Below, one piece after another: positions 44,863 through 52,869 of a stretch of DNA of 64,000 bases. The notes under the pieces were generated by a model that had not been told where the DNA came from, searched no databases, and was given only the letters and a program-made list of their open reading frames with translations. Both the position numbers and the translations under genes were made by a program. Position 1 is the first letter of the stretch, and each line of letters opens with the position of its first letter. The stretch comes from an uncultured Porphyromonas sp. (GTDB lineage Bacteria; Bacteroidota; Bacteroidia; Bacteroidales; Porphyromonadaceae), in assembly GCF_905372525.1 (NCBI RefSeq), contig NZ_CAJPPN010000003.1, forward strand, positions 1 to 64,000. The letters are read 5' to 3'.

Positions 44863-46317
44863 CTATCGACGCTCGCTCCAGGAGGAGGTGAGGCATAGGA
44901 TAGGTAGGCTTAGTCGTAGGGCTACTCGGGCACGCGAACTCTGATGGTCGTAGCCAGCGAAGAGACCTAGACGTGCGAGGTCACCCCAGCCGATCGAGTA
45001 CCCCGCCTCGGTGTAGGCGCGACCATCCTGCCCGATGAAGTTCTTGAGGTGCAGGGCATCGTCCATCTTGAGAAATTCGCCGAAGGCTCTCGTGCGTGAG
45101 AGGAGGAAGTGACCACTCAGGTAGTTCACCTCCTGAGTCGTCCAAGCTTCTCCCCCAATATAGTCTATGGGGAGAGTCGTCCAGGCCCTATGTAGAGGTG
45201 TGCGACCTACAGCTGGGAGGTGTGCGAAGTACTTCTCGTCACTCTGGCTACGTAGTCCGTGGGAGAGGTAGCCCCCTACTGAGACCTTGAAGTCCAGCCT
45301 ACTGCCTACCCTCAGCGGGATGCATCCTCGTACGAAGCCCTCGACCATGCTGTACTCGCTATAGGGGATCGTGCTCCGATCAATACCCTGTGGGCGAAGA
45401 GCCTGACGATAGATTAGCCCGAGTTCCTTACGGAATCCTATGGGTATCGGGGTCGTGGTGACGGAGGGATTGAGGAAGGAGGGGGCCCAGAGGAGCTGTC
45501 CCTCTGCCACGAGTGCTCTGTGGTGGGCAAGGGCTGGTGTGACCTGGCTCTTTCTGTCCTCAAAGGTGAGGCTCGTCGAGAGATCTATCCCTCGCCCGAG
45601 ACCGATCCTATTGCGTAGGGTGGCGAAGAGCTTCTCATAGTCACGTACTGGGCTATTTGTCCCGGGGAGAGCGCCATAGTAGTCCTGGTAGATCTCCTCT
45701 GGTGTGAGGTGCGTCGTCTCTCGTGAGGTACGTCCAGCGGATAGGACGAGCAGACCGCTGAGCCGAGGAGCGTAGTAGAGCAGGAGGTGGTTCTCCGTGA
45801 ACCACTGGTGGGAGCGTAGGGTGTAGTTATTGGAGGTACGTAGGCGGATGCTCTTACCAGCTCCGAGCCATCGGACGAACTGCAGTTCGTATCCGAGCCA
45901 CTGCCCATCTACCTGATTGCGGTCTGGGATAAGGTTAGCGATACCGTCTACTCCTATTTGCCACCTCCCGAGATCGATATTGACGCCCGTGCTCCACTGG
46001 ATCAGGCGCTTCATCGTAGAGGCCTTACCCCCAGAGGCTTCATGGCTACGAGCCTGACTGGCTGCAACGGCTCGGAGGAATTCGTATCCCCGATCCTGGT
46101 TATAGGGATAGGGCGGCTCATGCCTGAAGAGGCGGTCGATCTCCTCGATCCCGTAGCTCCGCTGTGTGAGCTGGGACTGAATGAAGGTCTCCTGCTGCCT
46201 CTCTAGGCTATCGCGTAGAGCCTCTCCCCGTTCACTAGGGCTCTGTGCTTGAGCCCTAGTGAGGGGGAAGAGGCTCAGCAGTAGGGTAGCTCCGAGGGTA
46301 CGAACGAGGTGGTGCAT
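44863..46317 (-). CDS. Putative outer-membrane beta-barrel protein
   Basis: The 484-residue protein has a signal peptide (about 1-24, ending AQA), a helical N-terminal segment (about 25-105) with LRDSLERQQETFIQSQL, and a long region of short beta-strands with aromatic girdles (NHLLLYYAPRLSGLLVLSAGR and similar), ending in a strand SLPILCLTSSWSERR. The barrel resembles the C-terminal part of larger carboxypeptidase-regulatory-like OMPs of Bacteroidota, but no plug is present. It starts 6 bp after the CBM9-like gene. Function unknown. Confidence 0.65.
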   Translation of the reverse strand: MHHLVRTLGATLLLSLFPLTRAQAQSPSERGEALRDSLERQQETFIQSQLTQRSYGIEEIDRLFRHEPPYPYNQDRGYEFLRAVAASQARSHEASGGKASTMKRLIQWSTGVNIDLGRWQIGVDGIANLIPDRNQVDGQWLGYELQFVRWLGAGKSIRLRTSNNYTLRSHQWFTENHLLLYYAPRLSGLLVLSAGRTSRETTHLTPEEIYQDYYGALPGTNSPVRDYEKLFATLRNRIGLGRGIDLSTSLTFEDRKSQVTPALAHHRALVAEGQLLWAPSFLNPSVTTTPIPIGFRKELGLIYRQALRPQGIDRSTIPYSEYSMVEGFVRGCIPLRVGSRLDFKVSVGGYLSHGLRSQSDEKYFAHLPAVGRTPLHRAWTTLPIDYIGGEAWTTQEVNYLSGHFLLSRTRAFGEFLKMDDALHLKNFIGQDGRAYTEAGYSIGWGDLARLGLFAGYDHQSSRARVALRLSLPILCLTSSWSERR

Positions 46318-46323
46318 GATGGG

Positions 46324-46968
46324 TTAGGGTTGTAGGATGAATTCCCCAAAGAACTGTGGGCGGTGAAAGGCTGGCTTGACCTCCACGATGGGTGCCCAGC
46401 TAAGGAAGTGTGGGTGTGCCGTCTTGTCTCCGCACTTGTAGAGGTTGGCGAAGAAGTGGTCAGGGCGACCAGCCGTGTAGCCCATAGTCCACCAGGAGAG
46501 GGATACCGTGAGTGTCCAAGCATGCGCCCCCGTGGTCTCTATGCCCCGCTGCCCTAGGTGACTTCCCCAGCGCTCTATGGCTGCGAACTCTCCCTCGGTG
46601 AGTAGCGTGCTCTCGCTAGGACTCGTATGGTGGGCTGCATAGCAGACCCCTGCGGCATTGAACTCGAAGTTGGTGTATGCCTCTCCTCGCTCTCGCTGCA
46701 TGAAGAGCTCCACACAGCTGTCCTCGTGTACGTAGTGTCCATCTCCGGGGGATAGGGTACGCAGATCCTCTCCCGCCACGACATAGCAGGCATAGAGAGC
46801 CTCGTCGTCGTAGCCGAGGTAGGCTGCTACGAGGGGACGATGGGGGAAGTCCTGAGGCCAATTGAGGGTGTCGATATAGATCGCCTGTCCCTGCTCTCGG
46901 AGTGTCGTCGTGAGTGCCTCCAATGAGCGCCCCTGACGCTCTATGCGTGGGATGATTGCTTGCTTCAT
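46324..46968 (-). CDS. Carbohydrate-binding family 9-like protein
   Basis: The 214-residue protein resembles the CBM9/DOMON-like group: VAAYLGYDDEALYACYVVAGEDLR, then DSCVELFMQ, NFEFNAAGVCYAAHH and FFANLYKCGDKTAHPHFLSWAP. Such domains bind sugar ends or are found in periplasmic redox proteins. There is no signal peptide, so a cytoplasmic location is expected. It lies between LysE-like and barrel genes (spacers about 48 and 6 bp). The function is unproven. Confidence 0.75.
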   Translation of the reverse strand: MKQAIIPRIERQGRSLEALTTTLREQGQAIYIDTLNWPQDFPHRPLVAAYLGYDDEALYACYVVAGEDLRTLSPGDGHYVHEDSCVELFMQRERGEAYTNFEFNAAGVCYAAHHTSPSESTLLTEGEFAAIERWGSHLGQRGIETTGAHAWTLTVSLSWWTMGYTAGRPDHFFANLYKCGDKTAHPHFLSWAPIVEVKPAFHRPQFFGEFILQP

Positions 46969-47016
46969 ATGCTTGTCTAGAATGGGTGTGAGATGAGCTC
47001 TCTGCCAGAGGTGCCT

Positions 47017-47673
47017 TTACTCAAAGAGTACGGAGTAAATCCCTAGGGCTGCGATGATGATGAGGACGAGGGCCACGAGGCGGTTGATCCACTCTAGGCT
47101 CTGCACTCCGAAGCGTAGGGAGAGCTTCTTGACAGCATAGGTCAAGATGATCCACCAGAGTAGACAGCCAATCCCTATACCCGCCATAGCAACAAAGAAC
47201 TCGACGAACTGTAGCTTCACTACTCGTACGAACTCTAGTCGGGTATAGAGGGGGAGGAAGAGCAGAATGATGAAGGGATTGGAGAGTGTCAGTAGGAATG
47301 CACCAGAGACCTTCTTCACGCTATGTACCGACTTCAGGGGATGGATCTGTATGGGCTCGTCATCCTCACGGGGGGCGACACGGCGGGTCAGCAGGATCGC
47401 ACAGAAGCCCAAGATGAATATGCTCCCCCCCAAGCGGAGGGAGCTACTATACTGATCAAGGAGGTTCAGCACAATACCTACCCCCCAATAGGCGATGAGC
47501 CCATAGACGAGGTCGCTAAGTGTAGCACCCAGCCCCACGAGCATCCCTTGCTTCCTCCCTGCCCGCGTCGTCTCACGCAGACAGAGTAGCCCCGTCGGCC
47601 CCATAGGGGCAGAGACCAGCATACCGATGAGTATCCCCTTTAGGAATGTAAGTAGTAGCTCAAAGAGTAGCAT
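47017..47673 (-). CDS. LysE-family amino-acid exporter
   Basis: From ATG 47673 (MLLFELLLTFLKGILIG) the protein has 218 residues; a longer frame from 47709 would include the likely -7 box. Six transmembrane helices are predicted by hydrophobicity, with the family motif APMGPTGLLCLRETTRAGRK near residue 23 and a GLGATLSDLVYGL stretch. It probably exports an amino acid or small metabolite. It heads a three-gene minus-strand run with the CBM9-like and barrel genes. Confidence 0.85.
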   Translation of the reverse strand: MLLFELLLTFLKGILIGMLVSAPMGPTGLLCLRETTRAGRKQGMLVGLGATLSDLVYGLIAYWGVGIVLNLLDQYSSSLRLGGSIFILGFCAILLTRRVAPREDDEPIQIHPLKSVHSVKKVSGAFLLTLSNPFIILLFLPLYTRLEFVRVVKLQFVEFFVAMAGIGIGCLLWWIILTYAVKKLSLRFGVQSLEWINRLVALVLIIIAALGIYSVLFE

Positions 47674-47681
47674 AACGGCTA

Positions 47682-47689
47682 CAAAGATA
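47682..47689 (-). promoter_or_regulatory. Putative -7 box of LysE-like gene
   Basis: TATCTTTG on the minus strand, 8 bp upstream of ATG 47673, with a TTG box 17 bp further upstream. The leader would be very short. Confidence 0.55.
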
Positions 47690-47857
47690 CGTAAATAATG
47701 TACTTTCAAGGGAACGCTTCATCCCGTACCTAGGGCTGATGCATGAAATCACCACAGTGCGAGGGTAAGGTCGTGGGGAGCATACGCCTAGGATAGAAGT
47801 ATCCGCGTCCTAGGTGTAGAGATCCCCAGCGAATACCTCCTACCTAAGGAGGGATGA

Positions 47858-47919
47858 GTGTACACGTGTGTACACAACTGTATACCCACGTGTACACAAC
47901 AGTATACACGCGTGTACAC
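47858..47919. repeat. Triple 18-bp palindrome array, copy D
   Basis: Dyads at 47858-47875, 47880-47897 and 47902-47919 with spacers AACT and AACA. The period is exactly 22 bp. Orientation is opposite to arrays B, C and E, judged by the GAGCG flank. Confidence 0.9.
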
Positions 47920-48084
47920 AAGTGCGCTCTAAGTATGTCCTCTGTAGGGCTCGCTTGTATGTCTATTCCTTGGGGATAATGCCTGGGATCTTTAGGGTTG
48001 GGCTAAGGCTCCCTGGGATATGAAATAATCCCCCCGAAGATCCAAAGGCAGGAGTGTACGAGCGAGATCATGCGTCGGTCCTGA
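47905..48084. repeat. 180-bp dispersed repeat, copy D
   Basis: Gapless match to 1-180 at about 90% identity. Its left 15 bases belong to the third dyad of array D. Confidence 0.85.
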
Positions 48085-48278
48085 TTCTGTACCCTAGGAT
48101 CGATGTATGAGATACGAGGAGGAAGCTGACAGACCAAGCCTATCCCTCTCGGGGTGATACTTGGCGGATCGGGACTGGTCTATCTGACTCTTTCGCTCTC
48201 TGCGAGGCGGGAGCTGTCTGAACCGCTTGAATAGCGCCCTCCGTCAAGGATACCTCAGATCCCATGAGACGAGTATAC

Positions 48279-48345
48279 TGAGAGCGCATCTGCGCCCCTA
48301 TAAAGAACGCCTTCGTCACCTTACATAGGTGATGAGTGCGCTCTT
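48279..48345. repeat. Hairpin repeat family 2, single unit
   Basis: Has CTGAGAGCGC, GAACGC, the TCACCT-TACAT-AGGTGA hairpin and CGCTCTTAC, matching 31172-31240 and 423-561. It is followed by CGAGAGCG and CTCTCGG, a degenerate version of the inverted repeat at 31233-31272. Confidence 0.8.
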
Positions 48346-48486
48346 ACCGAGAGCGTAACAGCCCTCTCGGTATGTTCGTTTTTGTGGTCTTGGGGCATTT
48401 GATACATAGGATGTTGTATGGAGATAGATTTATTGGTAACCACCTCTTCGTGGAGCAGGATATAGCTCGCCCTACTACTTTTACAA

Positions 48487-48651
48487 CTGTACAATAGGTC
48501 TACACGTACGGACGGGAGGTACACCTACATAGCTAGGAGTACGATGGGGATGATGGTAGGCGATACCTTTATACTGCACAATAGGTCTACACGCACGGAC
48601 GGGAGGCACACCTACATAGCTGGGGGTGCGATGGGGATGATGGTAGGCGAT
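48487..48651. repeat. 87-bp tandem duplication
   Basis: Copy 1 is 48487-48573 and copy 2 begins at 48574 and runs to 48651. Over 78 shared bases there are six differences, all transitions; all four GTAC sites of copy 1 are changed to GCAC or GTGC in copy 2. Confidence 0.85.
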
Positions 48652-48814
48652 GTGTGGAGCCTACGAGGAATATGGCTAGAGGAGGTGATAGGATCGAGCT
48701 TAGTACCCTCACAACGAGGGCATGCGCAGCTATGCCCGAGGAGGTACTATAGTGCAGAGTGAGTGGTGAGGGAGGGAGGATAGTGCACCAGCCCTAAAGG
48801 ATGATGTCGTTTAC

Positions 48815-48846
48815 TTGGGTATACAAAGGGAATTAACGTATCTTTG
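48815..48846 (+). promoter_or_regulatory. Putative promoter of DUF488 gene
   Basis: TTG at 48815-48817 and TATCTTTG at 48839-48846, separated by 21 bp, 60 bp upstream of ATG 48907. Confidence 0.6.
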
Positions 48847-48906
48847 TCTTAGGGTGGTGGGTGTCTTTACCTCCTCCCTTTGTGGGTTTCTTAATTAGTT
48901 AGAACT

Positions 48907-49284
48907 ATGGAACTACTCCTCAAGCGAGCCTATCAGCCAGCCTCTCCTACAGATGGCTATCGTGTCCTCGTCGATCGCCTCTGGCCTCGTGGGCTCAGTC
49001 GGCAAGAGGCAAAGCTGGACGAATGGAACAAAGACCTTGCTCCCTCTACAGCACTCCGCCAGTGGTTTGGGCATGACCCTGCCCGATGGAAGACCTTCGG
49101 AGAGCGTTACCTCGCAGAGCTACGGGCGAGTGATGCCTGCCAGACCTTCCTAGACAAAGTGCAGCAGCAGGAGCGTGTAACCCTCGTCTACGCTGCTCGA
49201 GATGAGGAGCACTGTCACCCCCTCGTGCTGAAGGCTTACCTCGAGGAGCTGATGCACCGGGATGCTCCCCACGGCAAATCATAG
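48907..49284 (+). CDS. DUF488 family protein
   Basis: The 125-residue cytoplasmic protein fits the DUF488/YeaO family: RVLVDRLWPRGLSRQEAKLDEWNKDLAPS (partly quoted), then LRQWFGHDPARW and VTLVYAARDEEHCHPLVLKAYL. The conserved Arg and Asp of RLWPRG and AARDEEHCH are intact. Biochemical role is unknown. The meaB gene starts 62 bp downstream on the same strand, so the two may be co-transcribed. Confidence 0.85.
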   Translation: MELLLKRAYQPASPTDGYRVLVDRLWPRGLSRQEAKLDEWNKDLAPSTALRQWFGHDPARWKTFGERYLAELRASDACQTFLDKVQQQERVTLVYAARDEEHCHPLVLKAYLEELMHRDAPHGKS

Positions 49285-49346
49285 TTCCCCCCGAGACATA
49301 GCCCCCCCTTAAGCGTACTTACTACAACACAACAGATATAGACGAT

Positions 49347-50462
49347 ATGGATATCAACGAAGAGCGGCTGCACCACCCCGAGAATGACCCTGCCTACCTA
49401 GGGCTCAAGGTCAATGAAGGGGTAGCAGCACAGCCGATGATCAACCCAAACCTGAGGCGTGTGGCACGGCGTACCTATACGGTAGATGAGTTCGTGGCAG
49501 GTATACTTGCCTCTGACATCACATGTCTGAGTCAGGCCGTTACCCTTGTGGAGAGCAATCGCCCAGAGCATCAGGCCGTCGCTCAGCAGATCATAGAGCG
49601 CTGCCTGCCCTACTCGGGTAGGTCAATGCGCATCGGTATCACTGGCGTGCCTGGGGCGGGGAAGAGCACCTCGATAGATACCTTCGGCATGCACCTCGTC
49701 AAGCAGGGGCGCAGGCTCGCCGTCCTAGCTATCGACCCAAGTAGTGAACGCTCGGGTGGATCGATCCTAGGGGACAAGACTCGTATGGAACAGCTCTCCA
49801 GAGAGAAGAATGCCTTCATACGTCCTAGCCCTACGGCCGGTTCACTCGGTGGGGTTGCTCGCAAGACGAGAGAGACGATCATCCTCTGTGAGGCTGCAGG
49901 CTTCGATACCATCTTCGTGGAGACGGTAGGTGTCGGGCAGAGTGAGACGGCGGTGCACTCGATGGTGGACTTCTTCCTGCTGATACAGCTAGCAGGCACA
50001 GGAGACGAACTGCAGGGGATCAAGCGTGGTATCATGGAGATGGCAGATGCTATCGTCATCAACAAGGCCGATGGTGACAACATCGACAAGGCCAACCTCG
50101 CCGCCTCCCACTTCCGCAATGCCCTACATCTCTTCCCCCCGACAGAGTCGGGCTGGCGACCCAAGGTGCTCACCTACTCGGGCTTCTATGGCATCGGGAT
50201 CAAGGAGATCTGGGATATGATCGACGAATACCGACACTTCGCTATGGACTCGGGCTACTTCACGGAAAAGCGTCAGCGTCAGGCTAAGTGGTGGATGTAT
50301 GAGAGTATCAACGATGCCCTCAAGGCCTCCTTCTACCAGAACGAACGTGTACAACGCCTTCGTAGTGAAGTAGAGCAGCAGGTACTCTCCGATACACTCT
50401 CTTCCTTCGTGGGGGCACAGCGTCTGCTGGATACGTACTTCGAGGCTCTAAAGGGTAAGTAG
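49347..50462 (+). CDS. Methylmalonyl-CoA mutase-associated GTPase MeaB
   Basis: The 371-residue G3E-type GTPase protects and reloads the adenosylcobalamin-dependent methylmalonyl-CoA mutase. Walker A is ITGVPGAGKSTSIDTFG (about residue 97), the switch region has DPSSERSGGSILGDKTRM, Walker B lies in TIFVETVGVGQSE, and the base-specificity motif is INKADG. The N- and C-terminal helical extensions are complete. The mutase genes are not in this window; the epimerase and decarboxylase of the same pathway are at 56402-60920. Confidence 0.96.
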   Translation: MDINEERLHHPENDPAYLGLKVNEGVAAQPMINPNLRRVARRTYTVDEFVAGILASDITCLSQAVTLVESNRPEHQAVAQQIIERCLPYSGRSMRIGITGVPGAGKSTSIDTFGMHLVKQGRRLAVLAIDPSSERSGGSILGDKTRMEQLSREKNAFIRPSPTAGSLGGVARKTRETIILCEAAGFDTIFVETVGVGQSETAVHSMVDFFLLIQLAGTGDELQGIKRGIMEMADAIVINKADGDNIDKANLAASHFRNALHLFPPTESGWRPKVLTYSGFYGIGIKEIWDMIDEYRHFAMDSGYFTEKRQRQAKWWMYESINDALKASFYQNERVQRLRSEVEQQVLSDTLSSFVGAQRLLDTYFEALKGK

Positions 50463-50505
50463 GACTCAGGTCTCTATATATCTTTAGTAGACCCATACCA
50501 AAGGC

Positions 50506-50543
50506 AAAGAAGCCGTGCAAGACGAGTCTTGCACGGCTTCTTT
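50506..50543. terminator. Bidirectional terminator
   Basis: Perfect 15-bp core stem GAAGCCGTGCAAGAC with a 2-nt loop, extended by AAA/TTT on both sides, between convergent meaB and sialidase genes. Confidence 0.9.
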
Positions 50544-50563
50544 GTATTCTCTAGGGGAGAGGG

Positions 50564-52840
50564 CTAGTGTTGCTTGCCGCCTCTTAGCCAGTCGAGGCTT
50601 ACCCGGGTGAAGTAGATATCGAACCCAGGGCGGTCATCCTCCTCACTGATGATCCCGATAGAGCCATCGGGTAGGATCACGATCTCGCTGTAGACAGCCT
50701 CGCCTCCACAGAGCTCTCGGGAGTACCGCCACGTCTTGCCCTCGTCCTCGCTTAGGAAGAGGCGCAGGTGGTCTCGTGTAGGGCTCGTGGGGAGTGTATG
50801 TAGTAGGAGCTGCTGATCCTTGCCACTACCGACGGGGGCATAGCGAGCGAGTGCTGCGTTGCAGGCATTACCCGTTAGCTCAGGCCATGTGCGAGGGGCG
50901 CTCCAGGTCTTGCCCGAGTCGGTAGAGCGTACGAAGGTGCGGGCATTTGCTCCCCCAGCCCTATTACGGCTCGAGACGAGGAGTGTGCCATCGCTGAGCT
51001 CTACGACCTTGGCTTCGTCGCCGTTGGCTCGTGCTACGGGAGAGGATTGCCAGGTCTTGCCTTGGTCATCGGAGTAGACAAGTACGTTGTCCATGGTACC
51101 TCCCCACTTCTCATCCGTACGCATAGCAGCCACGAACATGATCCTGCCCTGAGATGTGATGAGCCCATTACCCGAACCAAAGAAACCTCCGTAGCGGAAG
51201 CGGTCGCCATATACCTCATCTGATATTTCGCGTACAGTGCTCCAGCTCTTGCCTCCATCTTCACTATGTGTATAGTACATCTGTAGGGGCTTCTTTGCCT
51301 GTGATGGGTAGTGCCATAGCCCGCTACCGCTGACCATGACCATATGTATGGTACGTCCATCGGTAGCCATAGCTGCATCACCGAAGCCCTGCTGAGGACT
51401 ACCCTTAGCTACTGTGATCGGTGCACTCCAGGTCTTACCCATATCGTGGCTGAGCTTGACCTCTACATCAATATCCTCGGGCAGGTCATACTCGCTATTC
51501 TTGCGCTTATCTATACTCGCAACTAAGGTACCGTCATCGAGACGGACGATCCCAGGTATGCGGTAGTGTGCCGAGTGGTTCTCTCCCGGTGCCCAGAGGA
51601 GTGTACGCTGTAGGACGATCTCGTGCTCATAGGCTCTGGAGAGTGTATCGGGGCGGAAGGGGTGGGGTGTGCTCGATAGACGTACCTCCTGCAGGCGGGA
51701 GACGACCTTCCCTCCCTCGGGAGCACTGGGGGCGACGTCGGTGACTACCCATAGCTTGCTGTGAGCGTTGAGGGAGGGAGCCTTGGCGACGGGGCGCAGG
51801 GTCACTTGATCGCCTTTACCGACTCGACCAGTAGCGACTAGTCGTCCCGGGCTACGAGGATCGAAGCGATCCCCATTGATCGTCTCGTAGAGCTTCACCT
51901 GACTCAGCACAGAGGGGGTAGTGCCACTGAGGTCAAGGGTGAGGGAACGTAGCCGTTCTGTCCGAGCTAGGCCAAGCGAGAAGGTGAAGAGGGGCTGCGT
52001 AGGCCCTCGGCCCACTAGGGTTGCATTAGTGCCGTGCTCCCGATAGGTACGTACTGACCGATGAGGAAGACGCTGGGGGAAGCCCATGAGGTGAGCTGGG
52101 TGCCTGCCCGTGACATCCTGTATGAGTGTATCCCCCGGAGTATAACCGTCGAAGTCATAGGCTGCGACTAGTCCCTTGGTCGAGGGGCTGATGCGCTCGG
52201 TGAGGCGATCACGCTCTACCTCTTCGCTGGTGAGCGCACGACTATAGAAGCGTATGTTATCGAGCTTGCCCCCATAGTGAGCTGTCGTCTTGCCCCCCTG
52301 CAGTGCCGCGCCGATGAGTACCGGTAGGCCATTGGCCGTGGACCACTGTCGGATATCCTTATCTAAGCCCTGCGTATGGAGCTTGCCATCGATGTAGAGG
52401 CGCATACGCTGTGTGGCTCTATCTACGACCCAGGCGACATGATACCATCGGTATAGCTCCCTACGATTGGTCTCCTCTCCTGTCCAGAGGTTGAGTGAGT
52501 GATCATAGCCTCCAGCTTGGTCGGGGGTAGAGATGCCGAAGAAGCCTGTGGTGAGGTTGCGTAGGCCGAGGAGCTCATAGCCACTCTGATCGCTACCCTT
52601 AGGAGTAGCTAGGTCTCGTCTGGAGATGAGGCGCTGTCCCTGGGCATAGGTGATCGTGCGGTCTCCAGAGAGGTGTAGGCTGATGGTATAGCTCCCCTCA
52701 GGTGAGATGTCGAAGTCTCGGTGTGCGGGGATCTGTAGGTACTCCCTCCGTCCATCGAGCTCGAGTACAGAGCTATGTCGCTGTGCCCATGTCGGAGCAG
52801 ATAGGGTGGTGAGGAGTAGGAGGGGTGGGATATGCTTCAT
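50564..52840 (-). CDS. Exo-alpha-sialidase with LamG-like N-terminus (GH33)
   Basis: From ATG 52840 (MKHIPPLLLLTTLSAPTWAQ) the protein has 758 residues; an ATG four codons upstream is also possible. After the signal peptide comes a LamG-like lectin domain (about 25-215), a second beta domain (about 230-395), and a sialidase propeller. The propeller has YRIPGIVRLDDGTLVAS and five Asp boxes: SHDMGKTW, SEDGGKSW, SDDQGKTW, STDSGKTW and SEDEGKTW. It should release terminal sialic acids from host glycans, feeding the nan genes at 27798-30892. It follows the M49 peptidase gene by about 30 bp. Confidence 0.94.
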   Translation of the reverse strand: MKHIPPLLLLTTLSAPTWAQRHSSVLELDGRREYLQIPAHRDFDISPEGSYTISLHLSGDRTITYAQGQRLISRRDLATPKGSDQSGYELLGLRNLTTGFFGISTPDQAGGYDHSLNLWTGEETNRRELYRWYHVAWVVDRATQRMRLYIDGKLHTQGLDKDIRQWSTANGLPVLIGAALQGGKTTAHYGGKLDNIRFYSRALTSEEVERDRLTERISPSTKGLVAAYDFDGYTPGDTLIQDVTGRHPAHLMGFPQRLPHRSVRTYREHGTNATLVGRGPTQPLFTFSLGLARTERLRSLTLDLSGTTPSVLSQVKLYETINGDRFDPRSPGRLVATGRVGKGDQVTLRPVAKAPSLNAHSKLWVVTDVAPSAPEGGKVVSRLQEVRLSSTPHPFRPDTLSRAYEHEIVLQRTLLWAPGENHSAHYRIPGIVRLDDGTLVASIDKRKNSEYDLPEDIDVEVKLSHDMGKTWSAPITVAKGSPQQGFGDAAMATDGRTIHMVMVSGSGLWHYPSQAKKPLQMYYTHSEDGGKSWSTVREISDEVYGDRFRYGGFFGSGNGLITSQGRIMFVAAMRTDEKWGGTMDNVLVYSDDQGKTWQSSPVARANGDEAKVVELSDGTLLVSSRNRAGGANARTFVRSTDSGKTWSAPRTWPELTGNACNAALARYAPVGSGKDQQLLLHTLPTSPTRDHLRLFLSEDEGKTWRYSRELCGGEAVYSEIVILPDGSIGIISEEDDRPGFDIYFTRVSLDWLRGGKQH

Positions 52841-52869
52841 GAGGCTAGTCATCCGCTATCATTAGTTTA

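Larger units (their letters stand above)
47690..48838. other. Long repeat-rich divergent intergenic region
   Basis: About 1.15 kb without a convincing gene. In order it holds array D (47858-47919), the 180-bp repeat (47905-48084), a hairpin family 2 unit (48279-48345) and an 87-bp tandem duplication (48487-48651). Repeated-DNA frames such as 48544-48762 are not supported as genes. Confidence 0.7.

Noticed and set aside
48544..48762. 72-codon frame across the 87-bp duplication
   Set aside because: 87 bp is 29 codons so the frame is kept by chance of length; the product has no homology, the changes are not biased to synonymous sites, and no promoter precedes it.
49610..50173. 187-codon minus-strand open frame inside meaB
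   Set aside because: Antisense shadow of a conserved GTPase gene with no start context or homology.
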